DNA from: Clostridia bacterium
GTDB lineage: Bacteria; Bacillota; Clostridia; Oscillospirales; CAG-272
DNA: 36,121 nucleotides
Assembly: GCA_017560565.1 (NCBI GenBank)
Contig: JAFZET010000200.1
Span: 1-36,121, forward strand
Direction: 5' to 3'
Program-made: the position numbers and the translations under genes
The notes under the pieces: generated by a model
What the model was told of the DNA's origin: nothing
The model's database searches: none
Seen by the model: only the letters and a program-made list of their open reading frames with translations
Shown here: one piece after another, positions 23,936-32,484 of the stretch
Layout of the letters: each line of letters begins with the position of its first letter
Numbering within the stretch: position 1 is the first letter of the stretch

Positions 23936-25381
23936 ATGTATACTTTCAAACGTATCCTGTCCCTTATGCTTTCCCTGCTTCTCAGTACCTCCGTACTGCT
24001 TTCCTGTGCTGCCGACAAGACGGAAGAAGCACCCGATACAGATGCTTCTGCGCAGACAGAGAATACCCCTGCGGAAACCGGACCTGCGCTTCCCATGGAT
24101 GATTTGGGCGATGCCGATTTCGAAGGTGCCTCCTACATCATCGGCGGAACCGGTGCCCGTACCACCACAGCCATCACCTCTGCCGAACTGAACGGGGAGG
24201 TCATCAACGATGCACAGTACAACTCTGCCCGTGCCGTGGAGGAACGGTTCAATGTAAAGATCTCCTACGAAGACCTGGCGGTGGATGACGCCGGCACAAC
24301 TACAGTCATCAAAGGACTGGTTGCAGGCAATGACGATACCTACGCCGTCACCTTCAATGTGGATACCGATCAGATCACCCTTGCTCTGTCCGGACATTAC
24401 ATGAATCTGAAAGCTGTTCCCCAGTTCAATTTCGACAAGCCCTGGTGGATCGATTCCACCGATACCATTTCCCTTGGGGATAAGGCGTATGTTGCTTCTT
24501 CCTACCTGTCCTACTACTGTCTGTACTATATCCGTGTTCTCACCATGAACAAGGATATGGCGGCAGATCTGGGAATTGAGGTTCCCTATGAGCAGGTTTT
24601 TGAAGGCGACTGGTACCTTGATGACCTGATTGAGCTTGCCTCTCTGGCTGCCATTGACCTCAACGGGGACGGCACCATGACCGCAGACGACCAGTACGGG
24701 CTTACCTATGAAGTGCTGTACACCATGCAGAGCTCCATGGGTATCAAAATCATCGACAAGGATAAAGATAATATCCCCTTCCTCGCCTTTGATATAGACA
24801 GAGCCACTACATACCTTGAAAAGATCGAAAATCTGTGTGATAACTACGGTTTCTATGAAGTGGGATACGGCGCCAATATGTTTGCCAACAATAAGTCCCT
24901 GTTCTGCTACTGCAACCTCCGGGAAATCTGCAACATCATCCGTGACTCTGAAATCAGTTACGGCTATCTGCCTGCTCCCAAACTGGATGAACAGCAGGAG
25001 GATTATATGACCGTAGCCACCGACGTATACTGGGGCATTCCGGTATCCGTGGCAGGCAAAATGGATATGGTCGGTACCATTACCGAAGCTCTGAGCTGTC
25101 AGCATTTCAACAATGTCCGTCCTGCATTCTTTGAAACCACCATGAAGTCCAAGCTGGCCGGTGACGAAAACGACATGAAGGTTCTGGATCTGGTGGCAGA
25201 ACGGCTGAGCATCGACTTTGCTTTCGCATACCAGAAGAGCCTGGGTTCTGTGACCTCTCTGGACGACCTGTACCGTGACAACATCAAATCCGGCAATGTG
25301 GCTTCCAAATACGAAAGCTTCCGCAGTGCCATCGAACAGAAGCTTGTCACACTGGTGGAAACATTCCAGGATCTCCCGTAA
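23936..25381 (+). CDS. Solute-binding-like lipoprotein (paralogue 4 of 4)
   Basis: A 481-residue lipoprotein with lipobox VLLSC (Cys24). It shares INDAQYNSA, FNFDKPWWIDSTDTI, VPYEQVFEGDWYLDD, the calcium-loop-like DLNGDGTMTADD and SYGYLPAPKLDEQQEDY with the other three. It diverges most in the N-terminal third. It lies downstream of paralogue 3, probably co-transcribed, and ends at a clear terminator. The tandem arrangement suggests duplication with changed ligand specificity. No transporter subunits follow, and the next gene is recD2. Confidence 0.87.
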   Translation: MYTFKRILSLMLSLLLSTSVLLSCAADKTEEAPDTDASAQTENTPAETGPALPMDDLGDADFEGASYIIGGTGARTTTAITSAELNGEVINDAQYNSARAVEERFNVKISYEDLAVDDAGTTTVIKGLVAGNDDTYAVTFNVDTDQITLALSGHYMNLKAVPQFNFDKPWWIDSTDTISLGDKAYVASSYLSYYCLYYIRVLTMNKDMAADLGIEVPYEQVFEGDWYLDDLIELASLAAIDLNGDGTMTADDQYGLTYEVLYTMQSSMGIKIIDKDKDNIPFLAFDIDRATTYLEKIENLCDNYGFYEVGYGANMFANNKSLFCYCNLREICNIIRDSEISYGYLPAPKLDEQQEDYMTVATDVYWGIPVSVAGKMDMVGTITEALSCQHFNNVRPAFFETTMKSKLAGDENDMKVLDLVAERLSIDFAFAYQKSLGSVTSLDDLYRDNIKSGNVASKYESFRSAIEQKLVTLVETFQDLP

Positions 25382-25423
25382 GAAACGGTATATCAGGCAT
25401 ATTGCATTCTTTCCAGCGATCCG

Positions 25424-25453
25424 AAAGCCTCGACACACTGCCGGGGCTTTTTT
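25424..25453 (+). terminator. Terminator after the lipoprotein pair
   Basis: AAAGCCTCG (25424-25432) pairs with CGGGGCTTT (25442-25450), with one T-G wobble, followed by TTT. Confidence 0.82.
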
Positions 25454-25464
25454 CTATGGTTCCC

Positions 25465-25493
25465 TTGCAGCGGAAGGGAAAATATGGTATACT
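25465..25493 (+). promoter_or_regulatory. Promoter of the recD2-comF operon
   Basis: TTGCAG (25465-25470), a 17-base spacer and TGG-TATACT (-10 at 25488-25493). The recD2 start codon lies about 50 bases downstream. Confidence 0.8.
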
Positions 25494-25546
25494 ATAGAAT
25501 AATAATATACTGGGGAGGTATCCCCATTTTCCATAAAGGAGAGACC

Positions 25547-27805
25547 ATGTACGAGAATCCTGCCGTTCCCGCCGAAGAAGAAGAAACCCTGGCCGGGATC
25601 GTTGACACCATCATATACCAGAACGGAGAAAACGGCTACGTGGTTTTCGGACTGGAAGCCACTGACGGCGCACTGATTACCGTTACCGGGGTGGTTCCTT
25701 ACCTGACCGAGGGAGATACCATCACCGTCCGGGGACAGTGGACGAACCACAATGTATACGGGAAACAGTTCAAGGCATCCTCCTATGACAAGCAGCTTCC
25801 GGCGGAGCTTTCGGACATTCTGCGTTACCTTTCCTCCGGTGCCGTCAAGGGGATCGGTCCGAAAACTGCCCAGAAAATCGTGGAACAGTTCGGCACGGAT
25901 GCTTTTGATGTTCTGGAAAACCACGCAGACTGGCTGGTGGACATTCCCGGGATCACGAAAAAAAAGGCACAGGAAATCAGCGAGAACTTCAAGTCCATTG
26001 CGGGGGCACGCTCCGTGATGCTGTTCTGCCGGGACTTCTTTCCCTCCGCCACCGCCATGCGGATCTACAAGAAATGGGGAGGCGCAGCAGTGGATCGGAT
26101 CAAGGACAATCCCTATGCCCTGTGCGAGCATTTCAACGGGATCAGCTTCCGCCGTGCAGACCAGATTGCCGCCCAGCTGGGAATGGATCCCGATTCCGAT
26201 GAGCGGGTTCTGCACGGGCTGTCCCATGTGCTGTCCACGGAATCCCAGCGGAACGGACACACCTGCCTGCCGGAAGAGGAACTGCTCCGCTGTGCTGTAG
26301 ATCTTCTTTTTGACGGCAATACTGCCTACCTGCCCCAGATCAAAACCCAGATGGATCGTGCCTATGCCGAATCCCGGCTGGTGGCGGTCAGCAGAAATGG
26401 GGTGCGGCTGGTGTATCTGCCCTATTTCTACCGGGCGGAAACATACGTTGCCAAAAAACTGATACAGCTCTCAAAGCTGTCTGCACGGATGGATACCTCC
26501 GACATTCCCCGTATGATCGAAAAAAGCGAAGCTGCCTGCGGGATTCCTTATGCAAAGCTGCAGAGGCAGGCCATTTCGGATGCGCTGTGTGATGGGGTCA
26601 TGATCCTGACCGGCGGTCCCGGTACGGGAAAAACCACCATCATCAAGGGGCTTCTGAACATTTTCTCCTCCATGGATCTGCAGATCTCTCTGGCTGCTCC
26701 CACGGGTCGTGCTGCCAAACGGATGAGCGAAGCCACTTCCCATGAAGCAAAAACCATCCACCGTCTGCTGGAAATGGATGCGGCATCCACCGGAGAAGAA
26801 GAGAGCGGTGCTTCCTTCATGCGGAACGAACAGAACCGCCTGGACGAAGATGTCCTGATCGTGGATGAAGCTTCCATGATCGACATTCTGCTGATGGAAG
26901 CACTGCTGCGTGCCATCAAACCCGGTGCCCGGCTGATCCTGATTGGAGATACTGACCAGCTTCCCTCTGTAGGAGCGGGCAATGTACTGCGGGATATCTG
27001 CGCTTCCGGTCAGTTCCGGGTAGTACGGCTGACTGAGGTTTTCCGTCAGTCTCAGGAGAGCTTTATCATCACCAACGCCCACCGGATCAACGAGGGGGAA
27101 ATGCCCGTTCCTTCCAAAGCGGACGGAGATTTCTTCTTCCTGCGCCGCCAAACGGAAGAGGCTGTTGCTGCCACCATTGTGGATCTGGTGCAGAACCGTT
27201 TGCCGAAAACCTACGGTGCCTCTGTGCTGGGACAGATACAGATCATTACTCCCTCCCGGAAAGGTATGTCCGGCACTGAAGCCCTGAACACCGCTCTGCA
27301 GACCGCACTGAATCCTCCCGCCCCCGGTAAGGCTGAACATAAAAGCCGGGATATGATCTTTCGGGTGGGGGATCGGGTCATGCAGACCAAGAATGACTAT
27401 ACTCTGGAATGGGAAACGGAAGACGGCAAGAACGGTATGGGTATCTTCAACGGAGACATCGGCGTGGTGACGGATATTGACGACCATGCGGAAGCCATCG
27501 AGATCACTTTTGACGACCGGAAATGCCTGTACGATTACTCCCAGCTGGACGAGCTGGATCATGCCTACGCCATTACGGTACACAAGAGCCAGGGCAGTGA
27601 ATATCCCGTGGTGATCCTGCCGCTGTTCGACTGTGCCTCCATGCTCCTGTCCCGGAATCTGCTGTATACGGCGGTGACAAGAGCCTCCCGGATGGTCATT
27701 CTGGTGGGAAAAACGTACATTCTGGAACAGATGATTGCCAACAACCACCAGGCGGGACGATGCTCCCTCCTGCAGGACTGGCTGGAAGATGGGGAGAGCG
27801 TATGA
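25547..27805 (+). CDS. recD2: RecD2-type ATP-dependent DNA helicase
   Basis: A 752-residue SF1B helicase. ATG 25547 is chosen because AAAGGAG precedes it. An upstream in-frame start falls in the promoter -10. The N-terminal part (about 1-90) is OB-like. Tandem helix-hairpin-helix elements follow at about 98-150 (GAVKGIGPKTAQKIV, VDIPGITKKKAQEI). The helicase motifs are LTGGPGTGKTT (Walker A, near residue 355), VLIVDEASMID (Walker B), IGDTDQLPSVGAGNVL, LTEVFRQ and, at the C-terminus, HKSQGSEYPVVILP and LLYTAVTRAS. RecD2 enzymes unwind DNA 5' to 3' in repair without RecBC. It overlaps comF by 4 bases. Confidence 0.96.
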   Translation: MYENPAVPAEEEETLAGIVDTIIYQNGENGYVVFGLEATDGALITVTGVVPYLTEGDTITVRGQWTNHNVYGKQFKASSYDKQLPAELSDILRYLSSGAVKGIGPKTAQKIVEQFGTDAFDVLENHADWLVDIPGITKKKAQEISENFKSIAGARSVMLFCRDFFPSATAMRIYKKWGGAAVDRIKDNPYALCEHFNGISFRRADQIAAQLGMDPDSDERVLHGLSHVLSTESQRNGHTCLPEEELLRCAVDLLFDGNTAYLPQIKTQMDRAYAESRLVAVSRNGVRLVYLPYFYRAETYVAKKLIQLSKLSARMDTSDIPRMIEKSEAACGIPYAKLQRQAISDALCDGVMILTGGPGTGKTTIIKGLLNIFSSMDLQISLAAPTGRAAKRMSEATSHEAKTIHRLLEMDAASTGEEESGASFMRNEQNRLDEDVLIVDEASMIDILLMEALLRAIKPGARLILIGDTDQLPSVGAGNVLRDICASGQFRVVRLTEVFRQSQESFIITNAHRINEGEMPVPSKADGDFFFLRRQTEEAVAATIVDLVQNRLPKTYGASVLGQIQIITPSRKGMSGTEALNTALQTALNPPAPGKAEHKSRDMIFRVGDRVMQTKNDYTLEWETEDGKNGMGIFNGDIGVVTDIDDHAEAIEITFDDRKCLYDYSQLDELDHAYAITVHKSQGSEYPVVILPLFDCASMLLSRNLLYTAVTRASRMVILVGKTYILEQMIANNHQAGRCSLLQDWLEDGESV

Positions 27806-28554
27806 AAAACAGTTTTCGCCGGCTGCTGTATTCTCTGGCAGATGCCGTGGGCGATCGGTGCTGTCCCCTGTGCTGTGAACCGCTTGCCGGTACAGCGTCC
27901 ATTTGCCCATCCTGTCTGACCCGGCTGGATAAAGAAGCGGTGATCCCATGCGGAGACTGCGGACAGCCGGCATCCTCCTGCCGTTGTCCGGCAAGCGGTC
28001 TTTCTCCACTGCCCACCTTTCTTGACGGACGGAGCTGGCTGGCGCACACATGGTATTTTCATGTCGACAGCGATCGTCTGACCGAAGCTCTTCTGCTGTC
28101 CTGCAAACGGAAATACAGTCCTGCACTCTCCGGATATATTGCCGGGGTCATGGCAGAGGAACTTGCCGCCGTTCTGCCGGAGAATACACGGAAAGGCTGG
28201 ATTCTGACCTATGCTCCCCGTTCTGTCAAAGGATTCACAGACTACGGTTTTGACCAATGCGAAGAGATCGTCCGGCAGATGGGCAGAGCTCTGCACATAC
28301 CGGTACGGCGGATGCTTGTCCGTGTGAGCGGGGAAGAACAGAAGCGCATGGAAAGTGCTGACCATCGTATAAGCAACATTGCCGGAGCCTTTGCACCGGT
28401 ACGGGTTCCTGCCGGATGCCGCATTCTGCTGTTTGATGACATTATTACCACCGGAGCTACCATGCGGGAAGCCGGTCGGGTACTGGCAGATGCGGGAGCG
28501 GCGGCTGTATTCCCCGTTGCTTTCGCCAAAACCGTGTATACACGAAGGAGATGA
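27802..28554 (+). CDS. comF: ComF-family phosphoribosyltransferase-like protein
   Basis: A 250-residue protein starting at ATG 27802 inside the recD2 stop (ATGA overlap). The N-terminal zinc-binding cysteines are CCPLCC (20-25) and CPSC (35-38), with a further CGDC. The C-terminal phosphoribosyltransferase fold has the PRPP loop ILLFDDIITTGAT near residues 207-219. ComF proteins act in DNA uptake during competence, but homologues are common in non-competent species. Coupling to recD2 supports a DNA-processing role. Confidence 0.92.
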   Translation: MKNSFRRLLYSLADAVGDRCCPLCCEPLAGTASICPSCLTRLDKEAVIPCGDCGQPASSCRCPASGLSPLPTFLDGRSWLAHTWYFHVDSDRLTEALLLSCKRKYSPALSGYIAGVMAEELAAVLPENTRKGWILTYAPRSVKGFTDYGFDQCEEIVRQMGRALHIPVRRMLVRVSGEEQKRMESADHRISNIAGAFAPVRVPAGCRILLFDDIITTGATMREAGRVLADAGAAAVFPVAFAKTVYTRRR

Positions 28555-28560
28555 GAAGCA

Positions 28561-28995
28561 ATGAAAAAATGTCCCACCTGCCGGATGATTGTGAATGAAC
28601 CATACGAGTGTCCCTATTGTCAGACCACGCTGACCTATGAGGAGCCGGTGATGACCAACCGGGAAAAGCTGCGCTGCAACCGGTATTTCTGGCTCTATCA
28701 GCTGAAGAACTGCTGGTTCTCCCTGCTCTGCGTAATCATCACGGCAGTCACCATGCTTCTGGCAGAGCCGTATGCGGTACAGGTACATACCGCATTGTTC
28801 GCTCTGTGTTTCATTCTGCTGCTGGAAGCCTTTTTCCAGAGGCAGATCGCCGGGCTTGCGTTTCTGCAGAACCATTTGGGGTTCCACGCAGTCACAGAGG
28901 AATGGCTGACCTATCGGCTGAAAGTTGCTCAGTATGCGCTCGGCGGTTTTTTTACAGCCGCTTCCGTAGTAATGTATTTCATTCTGTCCCGCTGA
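28561..28995 (+). CDS. Small zinc-ribbon membrane protein
   Basis: A 144-residue protein. The N-terminus has a four-cysteine zinc ribbon (Cys4, Cys7, Cys17, Cys20). Two hydrophobic hairpin segments follow at roughly 50-90, with one more at 125-142, giving about three membrane spans with the ribbon probably cytoplasmic. It starts 6 bases after comF and is the last gene of the recD2-comF unit. No known function is recognised. Confidence 0.75.
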   Translation: MKKCPTCRMIVNEPYECPYCQTTLTYEEPVMTNREKLRCNRYFWLYQLKNCWFSLLCVIITAVTMLLAEPYAVQVHTALFALCFILLLEAFFQRQIAGLAFLQNHLGFHAVTEEWLTYRLKVAQYALGGFFTAASVVMYFILSR

Positions 28996-29000
28996 ACATC

Positions 29001-29045
29001 AAAAAGGTGCAAACCCGATTTTTTCGAGTCTGCACCTTCTTTTTA
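29001..29045. terminator. Bidirectional terminator between convergent genes
   Basis: AAGGTGCA (29004-29011) pairs with TGCACCTT (29031-29038). An A run lies before and CTTTTT after, serving the recD2 operon and the converging ABC cluster. Confidence 0.88.
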
Positions 29046-29052
29046 TGCTGTT

Positions 29053-30081
29053 TTACTGTGCCGCATAGGCAAGAATGGCATCTGCCACATCATCCGCTGC
29101 GGTATATACAATGGTGGAACCCTTGGGGCTGTAGTATGTCTGTCCGTTCTCGGATGTGCCGAACAGGATCACATAGTTTGCGTCCACTTTGGTGGTCTGA
29201 CCGGAGGATTCTGTCGTGTTTGTGCCGCTGTTTACGGCAACGGATTTCTTATAGTTCAGGGTCAGGCTGCGGGTACCGTCGATGCCGTAGACCTCTGCCA
29301 TTTCCGTACTGTCGGCATAGTAGTCCGCCCAGGACAGCAGATCCAGTTCACAGAACATACCGTACAGATCGGTTACGTCCTGGCTGTATACCGTGGATAC
29401 CGTTCCGTCTTCGGCGGTCACTTCTTCGGCAGTCTGCTTCCATTCCGCAGAAGCGTCACCGTCTGTAATCGTGAAGCTGTTGATATCCGCATCCGTCAGT
29501 GTGGTCATTGCCGTATCCAGAACGATCATGTCTTCTGTCGTGGTCTGGAAATAGGTCAGAAGCCCGGAGGCGATCATATACACTGCACCGTCGTCATTCC
29601 GGAAATAGTATGCATTATTGAAGCTGTTCCGGTCGCCGATGGCGTATTTGTACGTAGTACCTGCACCATAGCTGACATGGATCTCACATACGGGGTTGTC
29701 CAGACCGAACATGGAAGCATCTCCGTCCTCTACAGACCGCATGGCGCCGATGGAAGCAATAGCCGCTCCCAGACCTGCCGCTGTCTGCTGATCCAGAGGA
29801 AACTTCGGATCTTCCGCCAGTGTCCAGACCCCGCCGGACTGGTTCAGGGTGATCCAGTCCCCGCCGTCCGTGCGGTATTTCAGTTCGGTGATCTGTGTAT
29901 AATCCTGCTCCGCCAGCATGATGGTGGTATCTGCGGCAGCGGCGGCGGCGGCTTCGGCTTCTCTGCGGTCATTGGCAGCAGCCAGCCCGAAGTATGCGGC
30001 AGCCATCACACACATGATCCCCGCCAGCACCAGCAGAGGCAGTGCTTTATTTTTCTTTTTTCGTTTCGGTGTATTCTGCAA
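29053..30081 (-). CDS. DUF4340-like membrane-anchored protein of the GldG-type ABC cluster
   Basis: About 342 residues. A basic N-terminus and one membrane segment (about 14-37) are followed by an extracytoplasmic region resembling DUF4340 repeats (GLDNPVCEIHVSYG, YKYAIGDRNSFNNAYYFR, MIVLDTAMTTLTDADI). TTG 30081 is preferred because AAGGAG ends 8 bases upstream. GTG 30090 lies directly against that site. It is the last gene of the four-gene cluster. In related clusters a DUF4340 protein accompanies GldG, presumably as an outer-face partner. The substrate of the system is unknown. Confidence 0.82.
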   Translation of the reverse strand: MQNTPKRKKKNKALPLLVLAGIMCVMAAAYFGLAAANDRREAEAAAAAAADTTIMLAEQDYTQITELKYRTDGGDWITLNQSGGVWTLAEDPKFPLDQQTAAGLGAAIASIGAMRSVEDGDASMFGLDNPVCEIHVSYGAGTTYKYAIGDRNSFNNAYYFRNDDGAVYMIASGLLTYFQTTTEDMIVLDTAMTTLTDADINSFTITDGDASAEWKQTAEEVTAEDGTVSTVYSQDVTDLYGMFCELDLLSWADYYADSTEMAEVYGIDGTRSLTLNYKKSVAVNSGTNTTESSGQTTKVDANYVILFGTSENGQTYYSPKGSTIVYTAADDVADAILAYAAQ

Positions 30082-30103
30082 GGTTTTCACTCCTTACCAA
30101 AAG

Positions 30104-31591
30104 TTAGCGTTTCCGTCTGCGGATCCAGACTACAAAACCGGCTGCCAGCATGGCAAGCGGGAGGATGAAGATCACGATAATGGACCACAGACTGCTCTGG
30201 GCTGCGGTCAGTGTCAGTGCTTCCACCTGAAGCTGTTTTGCCAGAATGGACAGGGAGATCTGGTTTTCTGCCATCCAGCTTACAGAGCCCATAAACACAG
30301 CGGAGTTGCCGCCGGAAATATAGCTGTCATCGGAAGAGCTGGTGATGGAGGGGGAAGCATACCATACAAAACGGTAATCCGCCTCTCTGGTACCGTCCGC
30401 TGTACCGGTGACTGCCGCCGCCAGATAGAACTGCCCGGACAGGTCGCCGTCTTCTTTATCCATGGTGTTGAAGGAACCGGAGGCAGGTACTGCCTTCACG
30501 TAAGCACCGGAAGAAGTGGACAGCATGGGGATCACGGAGCCTTCGCCCTTGCCATTGGCAATGATACCGTGGGAAGCGTGCATCAGAGCGTACCGGGTAT
30601 TTTCGCTGACCAGTGCCATGGGACCGGTGGAACCGAATCCGGGCAGCAGAGAATAGGGATACCCGGTGTAATGGTTGCGATCGGTTTCAAACACGATACC
30701 GTCTGCCGGTTCCAGACCCAGCTCAGCCGCCAGTGCGGACAGGTTGGGCATGCCCAGTTCACTGTAATTGGCGTAGCTGGTCACCAGAATGATGCTGCCG
30801 CCTTCCGCCAGATACTGCCGGAGCATATTCAGCTCGTCACCGTTGATATCGCCGGTGGGATTGTTGATCAGGATTATGGAACAGTCGGCGGGAATCACAT
30901 CGACCGTCAGCAGGGACAGCGTATTCATACCTACATTTTCAGCCGTGATATATGTCTGATAGGTGGCATCCAGTGCGGTTTCGCCATGTCCCTCCAGCTC
31001 GTACAGAACCGGCAGGTCTTCTCTGGTCACATAGTCCACTGCCGTGGTGAATGCCAGCTCACCGTTGAAGTACGTAGTGCCGGTGGGCATTACGCCGTAG
31101 TACATATAGTTGTAATAATCTTCTTCGGAATACTGGGTGGTGTAGATTTCATAATAATCCAGCACATAATGACGCAGGTCACTGGTCACGATGACGCTGT
31201 TGGAAGAAAGCTGCTCTTCCGTATACTGGGAAATAAAAGCAGGATTGATGGCAGGGTCGATGACGGATACCTTTACGTGTTTGCTCAGGGATTCATACCG
31301 TTCCAGCAGGTTGACGATGGTGGAATCCTCAGTCCCCCGTTCAGCCAGTACATAGAAGTACACATCTCTGTCCACGCCTGCCAGCACACCTTCGGTTTCT
31401 TCTCCTACGGTGTACAGCTGCAGGGAACTGGTATCCAGCATGGTGAATGCACCGGGCAGTTCTCCCACAAACAGGTTAACAAGCACGGCGATCACGATCA
31501 CCACAGCGGTAACGGTCACATTGAAGGAACCGATTTTCAGCATTTTTCTGTTCCGGGAGCCGGAAGTTTTGGTTTTCTTTTCGGTATTCAT
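30104..31591 (-). CDS. GldG-like ABC-associated extracytoplasmic protein
   Basis: A 495-residue protein. One membrane segment is near residues 25-46 and another near 465-487, just before a basic tail (WIRRRKR). Between them lies the ABC_transp_aux (GldG-like) region with YVLAERGTEDSTIVNLLERY, VLYELEGHGE and a IILINNPTGDI stretch. In Bacteroidota GldG works with GldA and GldF in gliding, while homologous clusters in Clostridia have no assigned role. ATG follows GGGAGGGG. It is 14 bases downstream of the permease gene and co-transcribed. Confidence 0.88.
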   Translation of the reverse strand: MNTEKKTKTSGSRNRKMLKIGSFNVTVTAVVIVIAVLVNLFVGELPGAFTMLDTSSLQLYTVGEETEGVLAGVDRDVYFYVLAERGTEDSTIVNLLERYESLSKHVKVSVIDPAINPAFISQYTEEQLSSNSVIVTSDLRHYVLDYYEIYTTQYSEEDYYNYMYYGVMPTGTTYFNGELAFTTAVDYVTREDLPVLYELEGHGETALDATYQTYITAENVGMNTLSLLTVDVIPADCSIILINNPTGDINGDELNMLRQYLAEGGSIILVTSYANYSELGMPNLSALAAELGLEPADGIVFETDRNHYTGYPYSLLPGFGSTGPMALVSENTRYALMHASHGIIANGKGEGSVIPMLSTSSGAYVKAVPASGSFNTMDKEDGDLSGQFYLAAAVTGTADGTREADYRFVWYASPSITSSSDDSYISGGNSAVFMGSVSWMAENQISLSILAKQLQVEALTLTAAQSSLWSIIVIFILPLAMLAAGFVVWIRRRKR

Positions 31592-31605
31592 TGTCTTCCC
31601 TCCCC

Positions 31606-32469
31606 TCAGGACCAGCGTTTTTTATCCATGGACTGCACGGTCAGATACACAAACAGTGCCGCCACGGTCAGATAGTATACGATTGCGGTCAGATCAAAAA
31701 TGCCGTTGGTGAAAGAATACAGCCGGTCAAACAGTGCCAGTGCTTCCAGCAGATCCGGCAGTGCACCTGTGAACAGATCTTCCTTGATGAAATACAGCAC
31801 AGATACGATGGCCACCAGCACAGCAGTCACGCCCATGGATACTGTACTGTTCTTCACCATGACCTGCACCACAACACCGATCAGTACAGCGATCACCAGA
31901 AAACCGGCGAAAGAAGCTCCGGTGGATTCCGGAATCATTCCGGCAAGCCCCGCCATCAGATAGGTCAGCAGCAGCACGCCCACGCTGACAACAGCGGCGA
32001 TCACCTGGCTCTCCGTCAGGGAAGAGATGAACATCCCCACAGCGATCAGGGCACAGCCCAGCAGGAAGAACGCCAGAATGGAACCGTAGGCACTGGCAAA
32101 CCCGATGGTACCGTACCGGTTCAGGATCAGGGGATACACGCACATCACACCGGTGGGAACTGCCAGCACCGTGACCATAGCCAGATACTTGGCCAGTACA
32201 ACGGATGTCAGGCTTACCGGCAGGGCATACAGAAGCTGGTCGGTCTTTGCGTGTTTTTCTTCCGCCAGCGACCGCATGGTCAGCACGGGTACTGCAATCA
32301 GGAACACAAAGCTGACACCGGACAGAGCCGCTTCAAAGCCCGGATATCCGCCCATCAGATTGTATACCGTCATGTAGATACCGGTCATCAGCAGCAGAAA
32401 TGCCACAAAAATGGGAGCAGTCATACCGCAGAAATAGGAGTGCAGTTCTCTTTTGTAAATCGCAGACAT
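31606..32469 (-). CDS. ABC-2 type permease (GldF-like)
   Basis: A 287-residue protein with about six transmembrane segments. It starts MSAIYKRELHSYFCGM, typical of ABC-2 permeases, and includes VFLIAVPVLTMRSLAEEKHAKT, the conserved loop of the GldF/Nos-type subfamily. AGGAGG precedes ATG 32469. It is the membrane channel partner of the ATPase gene 15 bases upstream. The transported molecule is unknown. Confidence 0.92.
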   Translation of the reverse strand: MSAIYKRELHSYFCGMTAPIFVAFLLLMTGIYMTVYNLMGGYPGFEAALSGVSFVFLIAVPVLTMRSLAEEKHAKTDQLLYALPVSLTSVVLAKYLAMVTVLAVPTGVMCVYPLILNRYGTIGFASAYGSILAFFLLGCALIAVGMFISSLTESQVIAAVVSVGVLLLTYLMAGLAGMIPESTGASFAGFLVIAVLIGVVVQVMVKNSTVSMGVTAVLVAIVSVLYFIKEDLFTGALPDLLEALALFDRLYSFTNGIFDLTAIVYYLTVAALFVYLTVQSMDKKRWS

Positions 32470-32484
32470 GATTCACTCCTCCTT

